From Meandrina meandrites (Eukaryota > Cnidaria > Anthozoa > Scleractinia > Meandrinidae), in contig OY855904.1 in NCBI GenBank assembly GCA_963693305.1, positions 37,269,917-37,333,916 of the forward strand: a stretch of DNA of 64,000 bases. The letters run 5' to 3'. Position 1 is the stretch's first letter; each line of letters starts with the position of its first letter. The notes beneath the pieces are model-generated. The model had not been told where the DNA came from, did no database searches, and worked only from the letters and a program-made list of their open reading frames with translations. Made by a program: the position numbers and the translations under genes. Shown here in pieces: positions 29,640 through 41,048 of this stretch.

Positions 29640-32225
29640 GCTTTCGTTTCAAAACATAGGCACGCTAAGCGTGCAGGAGTTATTTTTTCAATTGATTGGG
29701 TGGCTTGGGGTAGAACTGGGTGTTAGTCCTGTTGGGATGGTTTATTTCATGGGTTGAGCTATTTGTGCCTGGTGCATGTGCACGGTCCATCGCGCCGAAT
29801 AAGAGCTACTTTTGGAAAAATAACTCAAAAACAATTTAAAAACAAATTGTGCAAATGCTCTAAACATTAGGCCGCTTCCCTTGTATATATGACTATGGTG
29901 TGCAACCAATCGATCGAACCATACTGTTGAAGACAAAAAATACGTCAGTAATTTCTTCAAAAATAAACAGAAAAAAATATCTGGTAGTCACTTTTAAGGT
30001 TACCTTGATATTTAACTATCCATCCCCTTTCATTCCAATCCGAAAGAAAACCGTTAAGTACATCAGAACATGGATTGAAAATTGTTGACAACATTTACCC
30101 TGATTTACCGTAAACATGATCACAAAATCGCAAACACGCCCACTAAGAAAGCCAAATTGACCCAGAAATTGCAAAGGAATGGCCAGATGGAACAAGAACA
30201 AAGTATTCTCGGGTTTCTGAAATGGCTACATTATTTTCATTATCAATATAAAACAGAAACCTTTCTGCAAGCAAGAACGAGTTTCTTTCGACAAACGCGA
30301 GAAACAAACAACTCTAGTGACCAGTGCATTTCGGCCAAACCACGTGACAATTTTGATTGGACTGGTACAAATATTAATTTCGCAACCGGAAGCAGAAACG
30401 TGCCCTAACCGATATTCCCACGGCCGTGCTAGAAATAGCTTTCGATGAAGTTGTGCGACACGCTTGACTGCACACCCAAAAAGCTAGCTTTCTTTTCAGC
30501 CGTTGTTTTTTGCGTGACGAGCCCAAACAACGGCTGCAAAGGAGACTACCAAAAAGCTGGCTGTCTTTTTTATTTCTTTCAAGGGAATATTAAATACACT
30601 AAAAAAGGTATTGCGTCAGCCATGGAATGCGCTGACGTTGGAGCTTTCACTTTCGCAACGTGAAAAACAAGATTATGTTCACTCTGCATGTTTATTTCGC
30701 CAGAAGCGACGGTCGTTAATTTGTTTGCAATTTTGCGACTATTTCTTGTCGGTTTAGCCAGTTCAAGTGAATCTTTTGGCTGTTTCATCGAAGCGAGTTC
30801 AGAGATCTGAAGAAAATAAATTAGGCCGACGTTAACACTTGCAAGCATTACGTCATTGGTACGAAAATAACCGCATTGCACTGCCGTACTACTAAACATC
30901 AACAATCGGAGGCAAAGCTTGAAATGCGAGACTCGCACAACGACTACTATATACTATACCTTCCTACGGCCCTCACTCGCGGCACAAATGATGATTTTCT
31001 CTTTCCGTGCCATCCAACTACGTTGTCACAACAGCTGAGGGGAAATTTAATATTTGCCGAGCATACAAAACGTGCCCTTGTAACATCATCACATTATGAG
31101 CTTTTCAAACGATCGTACAATAAATAACTCATGACCACTCATGTGAAGTCCTACTATTTTTAAGCAGGAAACGTCGAACCTTCTCCTACCACATTCCAAC
31201 CTCACGAAAATACCTATTATTTGGCAACTCTCGAACCCAAATAAACCCACATGCCTCAACCTATTACAACTACGTTATTCTTTGGTGGAAAAACCTTGAG
31301 AGATTTATGGTCGCTCGTGTTATTACTTAGCCAAAGCTCCTACTAATGCTATACTTTTAACCAAGAGAAAACAGTTTAAACACCGCGCGGTTAGAATCTC
31401 AAAGATTTCTCGTTTAATTTCTTTAACACTCGCCCTTACAAACAACTCACAGTGCGTCAGTTTGTTCTCATTTGGGGACCAAAACAAAACGTTGAGCAAA
31501 CACACAACACTGACATTAAAAATGGAAGTCACAACATTTAATTTATTCTCAATATACATATTTATTCTACTCAAAAACATCATAAATTTTAAATAACGTG
31601 GTCAACAAATACTATACCCATATTCTGTCGTCAACTGAACTAGTTGATTCCGTAAACCAAGAGAATCACCTTCACCACCATGAAATTTCCAAACACTTTT
31701 CAGTTTAAGAGCCCACACACAATGTTCTCACCCAAAGCTACATAAAAATCAAGAACTGGAATAGAGACTTCAGACCAACACGGCCCAACGAGGTCGAATC
31801 TGTAGCAAAACAAAGATGGCCGTACCTTGAACCCAAAACAAACATTCGCAAAAACGATCCATATATACAAGCCGCAATTTGATTGGTCCTTGATAGAATC
31901 CCAAATCTGATTGGTGTGAAATACATACATGAATGATCCACCCAACCATCCACCCACTTAATAGCCAAATACGTCTTCACGCCGACTAAGAGTTATTTTT
32001 TTGAAAAAAATAACTCAAAAATAGGTGAATGCGTTACAAGCGCGTTACCTTCACGCGTGACGTTGCGCGACTCTGTTGCGTTACAGTCACGCGTGACGTT
32101 GCGTGACAGGTCAAACGAAAGGTCAAAACCCTGGTCGGGGGGTGCTCGTTGGCTGTTTCTTGCCTAGCCCCGGCTAGGTCTTTTGCCCGCAGTCACACTT
32201 GTGTCATTTGTTCAAGAAACTTCAC
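29640..32225. other. Gene-less stretch inside the Polinton
   Basis: About 2.6 kb holds only short frames with no recognised domain and no Walker A motif. A 40-base segment at 29793-29835 (CCGAATAAGAGCTACTTTTG and beyond) recurs in diverged form at 31981-32020 (CCGACTAAGAGTTATTTTTT and beyond), so the 2.2 kb between them may be an insertion. An inverted pair CAGCCGTTGTTT/AAACAACGGCTG lies at about 30497-30537. Two copies of TCACGCGTGACGTTGCG occur near 32050-32105. The missing packaging ATPase gene may once have been here. Confidence 0.5.
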
Positions 32226-32604
32226 TTAAAGGGGCAGTCTCACCAAAATTTCGTGCTACTTGAAAATCCAATGAAGGTGTTGGTATCAATTGGGAATTGC
32301 CTGACCATGTTAAAATGCATTGTACTAGTCACAAAAGTTGTTTAAAACCGGTGTGGCTACGGACGGGTAGGAAAAAAGTGGTCTAAAATTTGAAAACGTC
32401 GGGCCGACGTTTTCAAGTTTGACAGTATTACATGGAGGAAAATCACTAAAAAACTATCGATTATGGGTTGTTCACATCCGAGAGAGTGAATTTTTGCCTT
32501 TTTTGTCATTAAAAGTTAGTCTGTTGATCAGTGAGTGCACCTTTATAATTCTAGCATAGTTTACACAAAAACTTAGAAGATCTCTCGTGATACTGCCCCT
32601 TTAA
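32226..32604. mobile_element. TTAA-ended MITE, GGGGCAGTCTCAC family, copy 2
   Basis: It starts TTAAAGGGGCAGTCTCACC and ends TGATACTGCCCCTTTAA, with TTAA at both borders. There is an internal inverted CGTTTTCAAG structure near 32395-32425. It is related to the elements at 13078 and 35550. Confidence 0.85.
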
Positions 32605-32923
32605 GGTGGCTCGAAGGGGTTTAGGTATTCCTGTCTTTGGTAGTCTATTGCAGCTACAACAATAACGTTGAGGTTAAACTTTTAGTACAACTTTGTAAAG
32701 GTTTTACCAATGAACAAATTGCAGTTGCTATGACATCAAAATTCGTTGCCATGGCAACGTCATATGAGGTCAAAGATACCTTAATTTTTACCGTTTGAGG
32801 CTAATAACTTACAAACTAGACGGTGAAAGTTTCTGTTTTTCATATATGTTTGCCTACTGGGCAAAACAAACAATCTAACAATGCTTAAAAAAATTCTGTA
32901 GGTAGGGTTCAGAGCCACCTTAA
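32601..32923 (+). mobile_element. TTAA-ended MITE, GGTGGCTC family, copy A
   Basis: TTAAGGTGGCTC at the left and GAGCCACCTTAA at the right bound a 323-base element. It shares its left TTAA with the preceding MITE. Confidence 0.8.
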
Positions 32924-33268
32924 ATTAGTGAAAATATAACGTAGCTTCGAATCCTACCTACAGATTTTTTTAAAAATTTGCAAAAATTTTTCTTTTGTCA
33001 GTTGGATAAAAATATATAAAAAACAAGAACTTTCACCGAGTAGTTTTTGAGTTATCAGCCTCGAAAGGTCCAAATTAGGGTATCTTTGACCTCATATGAC
33101 GTTGCCATGGCAACAATTTTTGACGTCACAATGACATCAATTTGTACATTGGTAAAACTTGTACAAGTTTGTACTAAAAGATTTTCTTAAAAATTATTGA
33201 TATAGCTGCAATAGAACAGCTAAAACGGGCATGTCTAATTCTGACTTGACTGTTATGAGCCACCTTAA
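32924..33268 (-). mobile_element. TTAA-ended MITE, GGTGGCTC family, copy B (inverted)
   Basis: This copy reads as the complement of copy A, including the GTTGCCATGGCAAC palindrome and the TATGACGT block. It ends GAGCCACCTTAA at 33268. Copies A and B therefore face each other and form a large foldback. Confidence 0.8.
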
Positions 33269-33304
33269 ATATTGATTTCCGGTCTTCTTATCAGAAATGT
33301 CACG

Positions 33305-33649
33305 CTACGGCTCCGCACCAACCCAAAGTGGTATCGTGTTGTAATATTTTATGAAGACTTCATCGTAGTCATCTTCGTCATAAACAGGATAGCCGAGAAA
33401 GTATCTGACTCTATTTCTTTGACATAGATTACAGAGACCATTTCGCAGACAATCACTACATTTATAACAAAATAAGACCTTTACAATTTGTTGATTGTGA
33501 TCGCAAAATGGTGCTTCGATGATTGCAGCATTCACCTCGTTCCAGCCAAGAGCTTTTCGCTGTCCGAGTTTTATTTTAATATACTCTTTGTAGATTTCTT
33601 CTCGAAGTTCTGGTGGAAGTGTTTTTATTAGTTCCAACGTGTCTGCCAT
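33305..33649 (-). CDS. Small Polinton protein with LPPEL motif and Cys pairs
   Basis: This protein has 114 residues. The N-terminal helix (LELIKTLPPELREEIYKEYI) resembles F-box-like or SOCS-box-like openings. A central region has paired cysteines (CYKCSDCLRNGLCNLCQ) that could bind zinc. The tail is acidic and aromatic (PVYDEDDYDEVFIKYY). If the F-box reading is right, it could recruit a host ubiquitin ligase, but this is a weak inference. A CAATTAGAGA-type motif (33669-33687) lies upstream, as it does before the polymerase gene. It sits near the right terminal repeat with the 73-residue gene. Confidence 0.65.
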   Translation of the reverse strand: MADTLELIKTLPPELREEIYKEYIKIKLGQRKALGWNEVNAAIIEAPFCDHNQQIVKVLFCYKCSDCLRNGLCNLCQRNRVRYFLGYPVYDEDDYDEVFIKYYNTIPLWVGAEP

Positions 33650-33668
33650 TTCAGCGTATACACTTGTT

Positions 33669-33687
33669 GGTGTATCTCTCTAATTGG
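33669..33687 (-). promoter_or_regulatory. CAATTAGAGA-type motif before the 114-residue gene
   Basis: On the minus strand CCAATTAGAGAGATACACC lies about 20 bases before the ATG at 33649. It matches the motif near the polymerase gene at 15 or more positions. Confidence 0.5.
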
Positions 33688-33691
33688 TGAA

Positions 33692-33913
33692 CTAATGATC
33701 CTGTTCAGATTGATTTGGCAAAAAAATATTCATTACATCTTGCGGACTCATTTTTTTCATTTGTGCAATAACGTCATCCAATAAAAGTGGTGGACGATTT
33801 TCTTGTTTGTAGGGTGAGTGATATATTTCAAAATTGGTTCCCCTTCTTTTGATTTTTCCTATTTTTGGTTTTTTCATGCTTTGATCCACAATACCACTTC
33901 TTCCTCTTCCCAT
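33692..33913 (-). CDS. Small basic Polinton protein (73 residues)
   Basis: The start at 33913 is the first ATG. Reading could continue upstream to a GTG inside the terminal repeat, but TATAAAACCGAG directly precedes this ATG in the same way as in the other genes. The N-terminal half is basic (MKKPKIGKIKRRG), possibly for DNA or RNA binding or nuclear import. A short segment FEIYHSPYKQENRP leads to a helical C-terminus (DDVIAQMKKMSPQDVMNIFL). No family was recognised. It is the gene closest to the right end. Confidence 0.6.
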   Translation of the reverse strand: MGRGRSGIVDQSMKKPKIGKIKRRGTNFEIYHSPYKQENRPPLLLDDVIAQMKKMSPQDVMNIFLPNQSEQDH

Positions 33914-33925
33914 CTCGGTTTTATA
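33914..33925 (-). promoter_or_regulatory. TATA box at the inner edge of the right terminal repeat
   Basis: TATAAAACCGAG on the minus strand abuts the ATG at 33913. The TATAAAA part is within the terminal repeat and is the twin of the one at 16056-16062. Confidence 0.5.
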
Positions 33926-34292
33926 CTGCACGGTGTCAATTCTCTAATTGCTTGTGTTTTATAGGAGCGCATTTTTTCTTAGACAACCACCAAGCAAAAA
34001 AGGTAGCCGAAAATGTGGTCATTTGTTTTTTTCCTCGCACCATTTTTCTGATATAACCCTGGTTGCTTTATTTTTTAAACGACCTCTAGTAGTATAGTCG
34101 GAGTCAAACGAATACTATCTTTGGGTTGACTTGGGAAATGTGTAAACGTCTGTTAACCAAAAAGCAAAAGATGAACCACGCGAGCAATGTGAGCGGGGTT
34201 TAGCTTTTGCTTTTTGGTTAACAGACGTTTACAAACCTCCCAACTCCCGCCCCAACCCAAAGTGGTATTCGTTTGACTCCGACTATACTACT
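33919..34292 (-). repeat. Right terminal inverted repeat of the Polinton
   Basis: This is the 374-base inverted copy of 15689-16062, ending GACTATACTACT. Its outer 205 bases (34088-34292) fold back on themselves as in the left copy. Differences between the two copies are few (for example CGCGCGG against CGCGTGG in the hairpin loop), which implies recent insertion or ongoing homogenisation. Confidence 0.97.
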
Positions 34293-34297
34293 ATGTT
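34293..34297. repeat. Target-site duplication, right (ATGTT)
   Basis: This is the partner of 15684-15688. Confidence 0.75.
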
Positions 34298-35549
34298 TAT
34301 AGGGGAATGTTATAAACACTTGCGAAAAAAAATAATAAGAAGAAAAAAACGAAGAGGAAAAAAAAGAAATATTGTTCGCGGGCTACAGGGCTCGAACACA
34401 CGGCCTTCCAAAAAAAAAAATAATAATAATAATCCTTTACGAAATATATGCTCTCGAGTTACAAAACGCGTATTCGGGAGTAGTTAGTTGTAAGTATCCG
34501 ATGGCATACAAAGGTATTAATATTAATTTGATACATAGGGGAGGGGGGGGGGGGGTGAAGTTATCGGTTCAAATCTTTATTTGTCGAAGTTTTCGGTTAT
34601 ACAAGTAGGTTCTTGTTGCATAATTCATTTTCCGAGTTTCAGTGGCTTATAGCCACTTTGATATATCATATGTACATGCATAGATGCAACCAATAGAACT
34701 GGTTCAAAAGAAGTTGTTCATTCCACATACAAAAACGAATGTCACATGACCAATCTGGGTGCAGCAAATGGTCACATGAGCAAGCCCAAAATTCAAATGC
34801 AACTGACTGTATTTTGGGGCGCTAATAGTTGAAGTATTTCAGTGGTAATTTATTGGGATTTCTCTTCTTCCTCATCCATGTTGCTTTTGCCTCTTAGAGA
34901 ATTTGTTATTTTTTTTTTTTTTTTTTTCAGAGATACACCTGCATTATATCTGAGGTCTCAACTGTGCCATTTAACAAGCTGGTGCAGAACTCAACTTTGA
35001 AAAACACAAAACATACTCGATCTTTATTTTTACAAATAATGTCACCTATTAACAACTTTTGCAGAAATAGCTGACATATGAAGATCTCCTGAAAACATCA
35101 AGTCTGATCCAAGAGTCAACAGCATTTCTCTTTTGAGAGAATTGTTTAAAAATTATTCAGAACATGACAGGTAAGCTGAGCGCTCTTATCACAACAGAGA
35201 TACATGAAAAGTAGCAGATTGTATATTAATAAGCTAGCCTGAATTGCCATTTACTATCAAGAGTAAGCATCAAAAGTGGTGTGATCAGCAACCAATACTG
35301 AAATCTTTCAAAAATAGAAATTGTCAAATAAAAGTAAGTCCTCTTAACTGAACAATATGCAACACAATAAGCTATTCAATTTATAGTAAAATAAATATCC
35401 AACCATCCATTGAAACTGTGATTTGAGTAATTTTATTAAACCCATGAAACAACATCTAGCAATAAGTGCACAACAGTTAAAGCTAAACAAAAGAAAACAA
35501 TGGAATTAGTGTGTAATACTATCTGAAAGTTTAGTTAGTACTTCATGGG
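34298..35549. other. Non-coding flank right of the Polinton
   Basis: It contains an AAT-rich stretch (34408-34430), a GGGGAGGGGGGGGGGG run near 34540 and a T17 run near 34912. No gene was seen. Confidence 0.5.
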
Positions 35550-36110
35550 TTAAAGTGCCCCTGTGATCAAATTTTCGATTTGTATTTTTTTACATGTTCG
35601 TGTACAACTAGACGTCCTTATTCATCTTGCCAAATTTCAATCCATTACGAACATCAGAAGTCATTTTATTTTAACATTTAATTCCGAAAATTTACGGCCG
35701 CCATTACAAAACCCTGTTCCAAGGTTAGGTTGCAAATGAGAGAAAGTGACGTCAAAGGCTCAAACATACCTCACGGGTTGAAATTTTAATAACAATCAGC
35801 ATAGAAAATTGCACGAAGAACACGTCCAAAGTTTTTGTTCCTTTTCGCGTGATTTTGACACTTATTGTTATTCTCATTTCAACCCGTGAGGTATTTTTGA
35901 GCCTTTGACGTCACTTTCTCTCATTTGCAACCAAGCCTTGGAACAGGGTTTTGTAATGGCGGCCGTAAATTTTCGGAATTAAATGTTAAAATAAAATGAC
36001 TTCTGATGTTCGTAATAGATTGAAATTTGGCAAGATGAATAAGGACGTCTAGTTGTACACGAACATGTAAAAAAATACAAATCGAAAATTTGATCACAGG
36101 GGCACTTTAA
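35550..36110. mobile_element. TTAA-ended foldback MITE, GTGCCCCTGTGATC family, copy 3
   Basis: It starts TTAAAGTGCCCCTGTGATCA, and the right half is a nearly perfect complement of the left half, ending TGATCACAGGGGCACTTTAA. The arms of about 250 bases make it a long hairpin. TTAA borders relate it to 13078 and 32226. Confidence 0.9.
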
Positions 36111-38582
36111 GTAAAACCACTCTAAGGCAATCATTGCTTACACCATAATTTTTGTTTACATTTTAGAAATCCACCTGATTAAGACAGTATCACACTAGAA
36201 AGGGCATGTAGAATTTTGTTACCATGCAAAGTAAGAGAAACAGGTTGAACCCTGCATCAAATGACACAAAAGAAGAAACAATTAAAGCCGTGTCCATGGC
36301 TAGTCACAAAATGCTTGAACCTATTTTTAAAGGAACTATTTAACATTCAACTCTACCACATTTGCTAACTGGCACAATCACTATACCTAAATTAATATTT
36401 AGTAAATAGGGAGACCAAAGAACACTGGTGCAAACAATGATTGCCTCATAAAATACAGATATGTAACAACCTCATAATAAGACAAATAAACAATTGTTCA
36501 CTGAAGTGGAGGTAAATATCCACCACTTTCACTGACACTGAGGTGAATGATTATTATTGTTTTACTACATACCACACAAGTAAAACAACTAGCAGAATTT
36601 TAACAATTGCCCGGGGCAAAATTACTCCATCGTGTTTGGACGAGCAGAAAAATACTCATTTCCAATTTGGCCGGGCACACTGCAGTGGGATTATGACAGA
36701 ATATCCACACACAGTGCTTGCTTGTATAACGCTTCAGAATTTGACTTCAGTTTGCCACTATTTGATGAAAAAGGAATGGAAACCAGGTGATAGCTTGAGA
36801 AACGAAAAGCCAAAAGCTTTATCTCAGGAAACAGAAAATGTTTTCCATTGAAATTTAGAAAACTTCCATGAATTCTGTCAAACGCGGCTTTATCACATGC
36901 AACCCAGAGTAAAGAGCACAGAGTTTGTTCAGAAAAAGATAGTCGTATTTAACAGGTGCAATCACCTCTACAAGTTTGTCTGGACTTTTCCCTGGTGTTA
37001 TTTATGTCAGAAAGCATGTGAATGAAATTATGTTTCACTTGCCTCATTTAATGCATGTTTTTTAACTCACATTAAGATTACGCCATGAACTGTTCTGCTG
37101 TGACTGTTGGATTACAACAGATTTTCCAGTGTTGTTTTTATCTGAAGATACTTATGGGCTGTAAGAGCTATGTCCCCTCTTTTGCTATTTTAATGTTTTT
37201 TTTTGCCCTGGAACACAACATTGGAAAGATTAAATAACTTACCATTAAATACTACCAAACCAAAGTTTGTTGCCATTTTTGTGTTTTTTGTGGAACAACC
37301 TCATCATTTATTAGCAAAACAGGGAGCCATTTTATTTCTCTTGTCTCCTCAGGGTGAATAGCAATTTGTTTATCACCTCTGAGTTAACCTATCAGAATGC
37401 ACAAACCTTATTAGGGGTGCTATTTTTTGCATGTGGGATTTATTTTTTCTTCTTCAATATTATTTTAGAAACAGGGGGAGGGCTTGAGAGATTAATGGCA
37501 AAAGCTTCAAGTTTGCTGCTTGTTACTTAATTTCATCAATGATTACAAAAACAAATTTCAAAGGGTAGCACTCTTGAAGCATAATAATTATTATCTAACA
37601 GCAACAGGTCCCAAAGCATACTGTGAAGCCAAGTTACCACATACAAAAAATTATCTTGGCTTTTCCAATTTTCTTCAGGCCATTAAGTTTTTCTTACAAA
37701 TTATTACTTTGTTAAGTTAACATTTAACATAGCAAGAAAATTGTACATGCAGTGGTTAAATTAATTTGAAAAAAAAGACTATCATTTAAAATTAAAATTA
37801 TTTCAAAAAATGTTTGACATAATTTATTACAGAACTGAATGGACAAGCTTTAAAAGTAATCTTAAGCTTACAGGCATAAGAGGCTCTAGGCACTAATAAA
37901 TATATTACCTCAGAAGATTGTTGCAGGTCATATTTTTAATTACAGAATGGTCAGTTTGTTATTTTAAGTTTAGCTGAAGAAGATGAAGTCTTGAGTACTT
38001 TCCAAACCAGAAGTTTATTGATCCATTACTAGGTTATACTCTCCACTTCTTGTACGACTGTGATAATCCGCTGCAGCATAGAGCAAGAATAGGTTACATG
38101 TATGCACATAATAGCGAATTTGAATTCCTACATGTAAACAAGTTATTACGTATTAAGTACCATTTATATTAAGTATTTGTAAAGATTATGTTAAAAAAGA
38201 TGAGGGGGGTTATCAAAATTAAACAATTTCAAGACGCAGTTAATGGGTTAGAACAGCATTAAGCAAAATTATTTTAAACAGAAAGGTTAGAATGCTGAGA
38301 ATTTGTGGTTAATGTGAATAAATAATATCTGACTATTTAGTTTGTAATTTTCAAGTTACAAACAATTATAAACATATACTACTGAACCAGTCAAAACAAA
38401 GCAACCATTGACTGAAATCAACTGTCACACTTTTGTAGCTGTCTGTATTACTTTTTTTTTATTAAAAAGTAAGGAATGTACACATCAGTTTCCATGTCAC
38501 ATAGAAATGACAAAAATGTAACCCTAGAGAAGAATCATTTTTTTATCCATCACGAGCCCAGTCCTCACAACTTAAACAACTT
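36111..38582. other. AT-rich non-coding stretch
   Basis: About 2.5 kb has only short frames (such as 36543-36851) with no recognised features. It may be intergenic DNA beyond the 3' end of the ENSA-like gene on the minus strand. Confidence 0.5.
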
Positions 38583-39320
38583 CAGGGCTCGAAATTGCGA
38601 CCAATATGGTCGCCAATGCGACCAACATTTCGTCCTTGGCGACTAAATTTCTGGGTTAGTCGCCAAAATGGCGACTACATCTCTCTGCGTTGACGATGTA
38701 TAACGGCCATTTTCTCAGACACTATGTCCTTCCAGAGAATTATATTGGAAGATTTTTGCTTCTAAAACATTCAAAATAAGAAAAGAAGTCGTATTGCTCC
38801 AATCCATCCTTTTGCTTTGCCCAAAAAAGATTCTCTCGCATCCGAAAACTTGCAAGTTTGAAATCACCCTACAATGCTTTGCAAACCGTTTTCAAAGAGT
38901 ACGTCATGTATGCCTATGGATTGTGTCTCTTGTAATGCAGTGCCAACCTCGTTCCCAGGGTCCTCTCTATTTCTGGAGATATAGAGAGGACCCTGGGAAC
39001 GAGGTCGATGCAGTGCTTTCCGCCATGTTGATTCCTTCGAGGTTCCTTCCAGTTCTTTACGTCAGCTACAAAGTTAGTGGCCATAAAATCTTATAAAATG
39101 TTTTTGTTTTAAACCTTGTGATAAGATTGCTTTGTTTTTCTTTTCGAATGTTTATGTATTCAGTCCATTTTAGATTAAATTCCTACAAATGATTTTACGC
39201 ACTTTTGAAATAGTCCCTATTGATTTTACAATCTGGCGACTAAAAATTTGCATTTGGCGACTAGTTTTTAGCACTTAGTCGCCAAGTGGCGACTTAAGGG
39301 TTTTTTAACTTCAAGCCCTG
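38583..39320. mobile_element. hAT-like MITE with CAGGGCTCGAA ends
   Basis: It starts CAGGGCTCGAAATTGCGACC and ends AACTTCAAGCCCTG. The flanking eight bases AACAACTT and AATTACTT match at six positions, as expected for an old hAT duplication. Near both ends GTCGCCAAATGGCGAC-like segments form inner inverted repeats. No transposase is present. Confidence 0.75.
38947..39004. repeat. Hairpin CCTCGTTCCCAGGGTCCTCT
   Basis: A 24-base arm and its exact complement are separated by ten bases, inside the hAT-like MITE. It is a small foldback insertion. Confidence 0.9.
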
Positions 39321-41048
39321 AATTACTTAGTATCGCATGAATGGCACATAACATGTATTTTCCTAGTAATAAACCTTACCCAAACACTGTTCAAAAACTT
39401 AACAGCCCCCCTCACAGTCAAGTGGTCATTTTTGTAATACATAAAATATATATATCAAGTATTTTTATGAAGCTGCGTTCTTGATGTCAAGAAATGTCAT
39501 AAAAGTTACAGCTTGGAGATCCGTTTGGCAAAGCATCTTGTGTTCCAATATGACACAAAACGGCCATCACTTAGTGGGCCGCACACACTCAGTCATCCAA
39601 AATGACATCAAGTTATGGCAAATAGAGAGACTATTAATATAAGTTGTGACAAATCTTCCAATAATATAGATTTGAAGGAATCTCTTAACATGGATTCCTT
39701 CGTAATGATGTGCAACTGTACTCTTAGCATTTGCTTTCACTTTGCTTACACTTTAAAGAATATTGAATTAGAATACTGGCACAAAGTTGTAAATGAATAT
39801 TGCATTTTCGCTGTTTATTTTCTACCTATTCTATCAGTTATTTTTGATCACAACTGCATTGGTGCAATGAATGGGGTTACTTTGTTATTAACCTGTTGAA
39901 TTTTCAACATTTCTAAGCGGTTTTTGGCGGTACAGAGTGGTGCTGCAAGCGGTAAATTTTACCGGTTACTGCCTGATTTGGAGAACCCTGAATACTAGAA
40001 AGAATGACAGTTTGTCTCTGACGCCTATTGTCAGAGTATTTTGAGGTGTTTTTTTTAATTTTGTGCGAGTCTTATTGCGTTACAGTGCTTCTGGAATGAT
40101 GCGTGGAGGTGAAGGGACTTTTTCCTTGCTGTTTTCAAGTTGGCTTGGTTCATTTTATCCATGCTGATAAACTATTTAAGTAATAAATTGGTCTTTCAAT
40201 ATGTCTAAATGAAATTAAAGTTTACTTCAGAAACAAATTATTATTTGTCTGGATCTATTACACATATGATTTATTTCTTCCACTTGCATGTTTGCATTCA
40301 ATTCTGTAAAACAGCCAGGTGTCAAGGGGTGGGTGCATGCTTAAAACCTTCAGGTGACAATAGGTTAAGTCTCGCAAAATTAAGTTCCTGCAAAAGCCAG
40401 TAACAACAAGCTAGTACTCTTCATGCTCTCTTCTGCCATCGTGTTAAAATACAGTAAACTACCACTTCCCATAATACCTTTCTAGCACTATTATTACTAT
40501 TGCATATGTTTCCGCACTTTTGTGGGACATCCTCCCAAAATAACTGTATGTCGATAGTAGTTAAAACGTTACAGAAAATTCAACTAAAATGCATTGAAGT
40601 AGTTACAGTCCAGCAATAATTAATTAACAATCCATGTTTAAACTGTTCCTACACTGTACATAAAAACTGGAAGGTAAAAGATTGCTTCAATTCTTGGTAT
40701 AATAAGGCAACTCTCTTGAATTAAATAGAACTTCGCATCTAAGCAAGAATGGAATCTTCCCCACTTACTCTTTTAAGAATTGCATGTTTTAATCTAAATT
40801 ATTCAATTTGCCTCTCTGTTTATATAAAGATCTTTATACATTTTAATATAAAATGGCTTACTTTGGCACGAAAACTTGAATTTCAATCTACATTTCACAA
40901 ATTTTAACAACTGTGTTTCTTAAAATAGTAGCTACCTTTGTCGAGCAAAAATATTTAAAAGCTCAGGTTCGAAAGCAACCCAGTGTTGCAATGGAGGCAT
41001 TCAAGTTGTGTTCAGAATTCTACTTGCTCAGCATCAGTGTGCTGAAAG
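39321..41048. other. Probable 3' region of the ENSA-like gene, no other gene
   Basis: This AT-rich stretch lies downstream (minus strand) of the ENSA-like stop codon at 41049. Part may be its 3' UTR. No second gene was recognised. Confidence 0.45.

Larger units (their letters stand above)
15689..34292. mobile_element. Polinton/Maverick (adintovirus-like) endogenous virus element
   Basis: The element is 18,604 bases long with 374-base terminal inverted repeats that begin AGTAGTATAGTC, and it has a 5-6 base target duplication. It encodes the Polinton hallmark set: protein-primed DNA polymerase B, DDE integrase, adenain-like cysteine protease, a double-jelly-roll major capsid protein and a penton-like minor capsid protein. 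Adintovirus-type extras are also present: a phospholipase A2 protein, a basic core protein and a collagen-like fibre. No FtsK/HerA-type packaging ATPase with a Walker A motif was found. Several genes are broken, and about 3.65 kb near the right end (29640-33290) carries MITEs but no genes. This copy is probably defective. Confidence 0.95.

Noticed and set aside
29800..32020. Possible LTR element bounded by the diverged 40-base repeats
   Set aside because: The repeats are too short and diverged, and no primer-binding site, gag or pol sequence is present between them.
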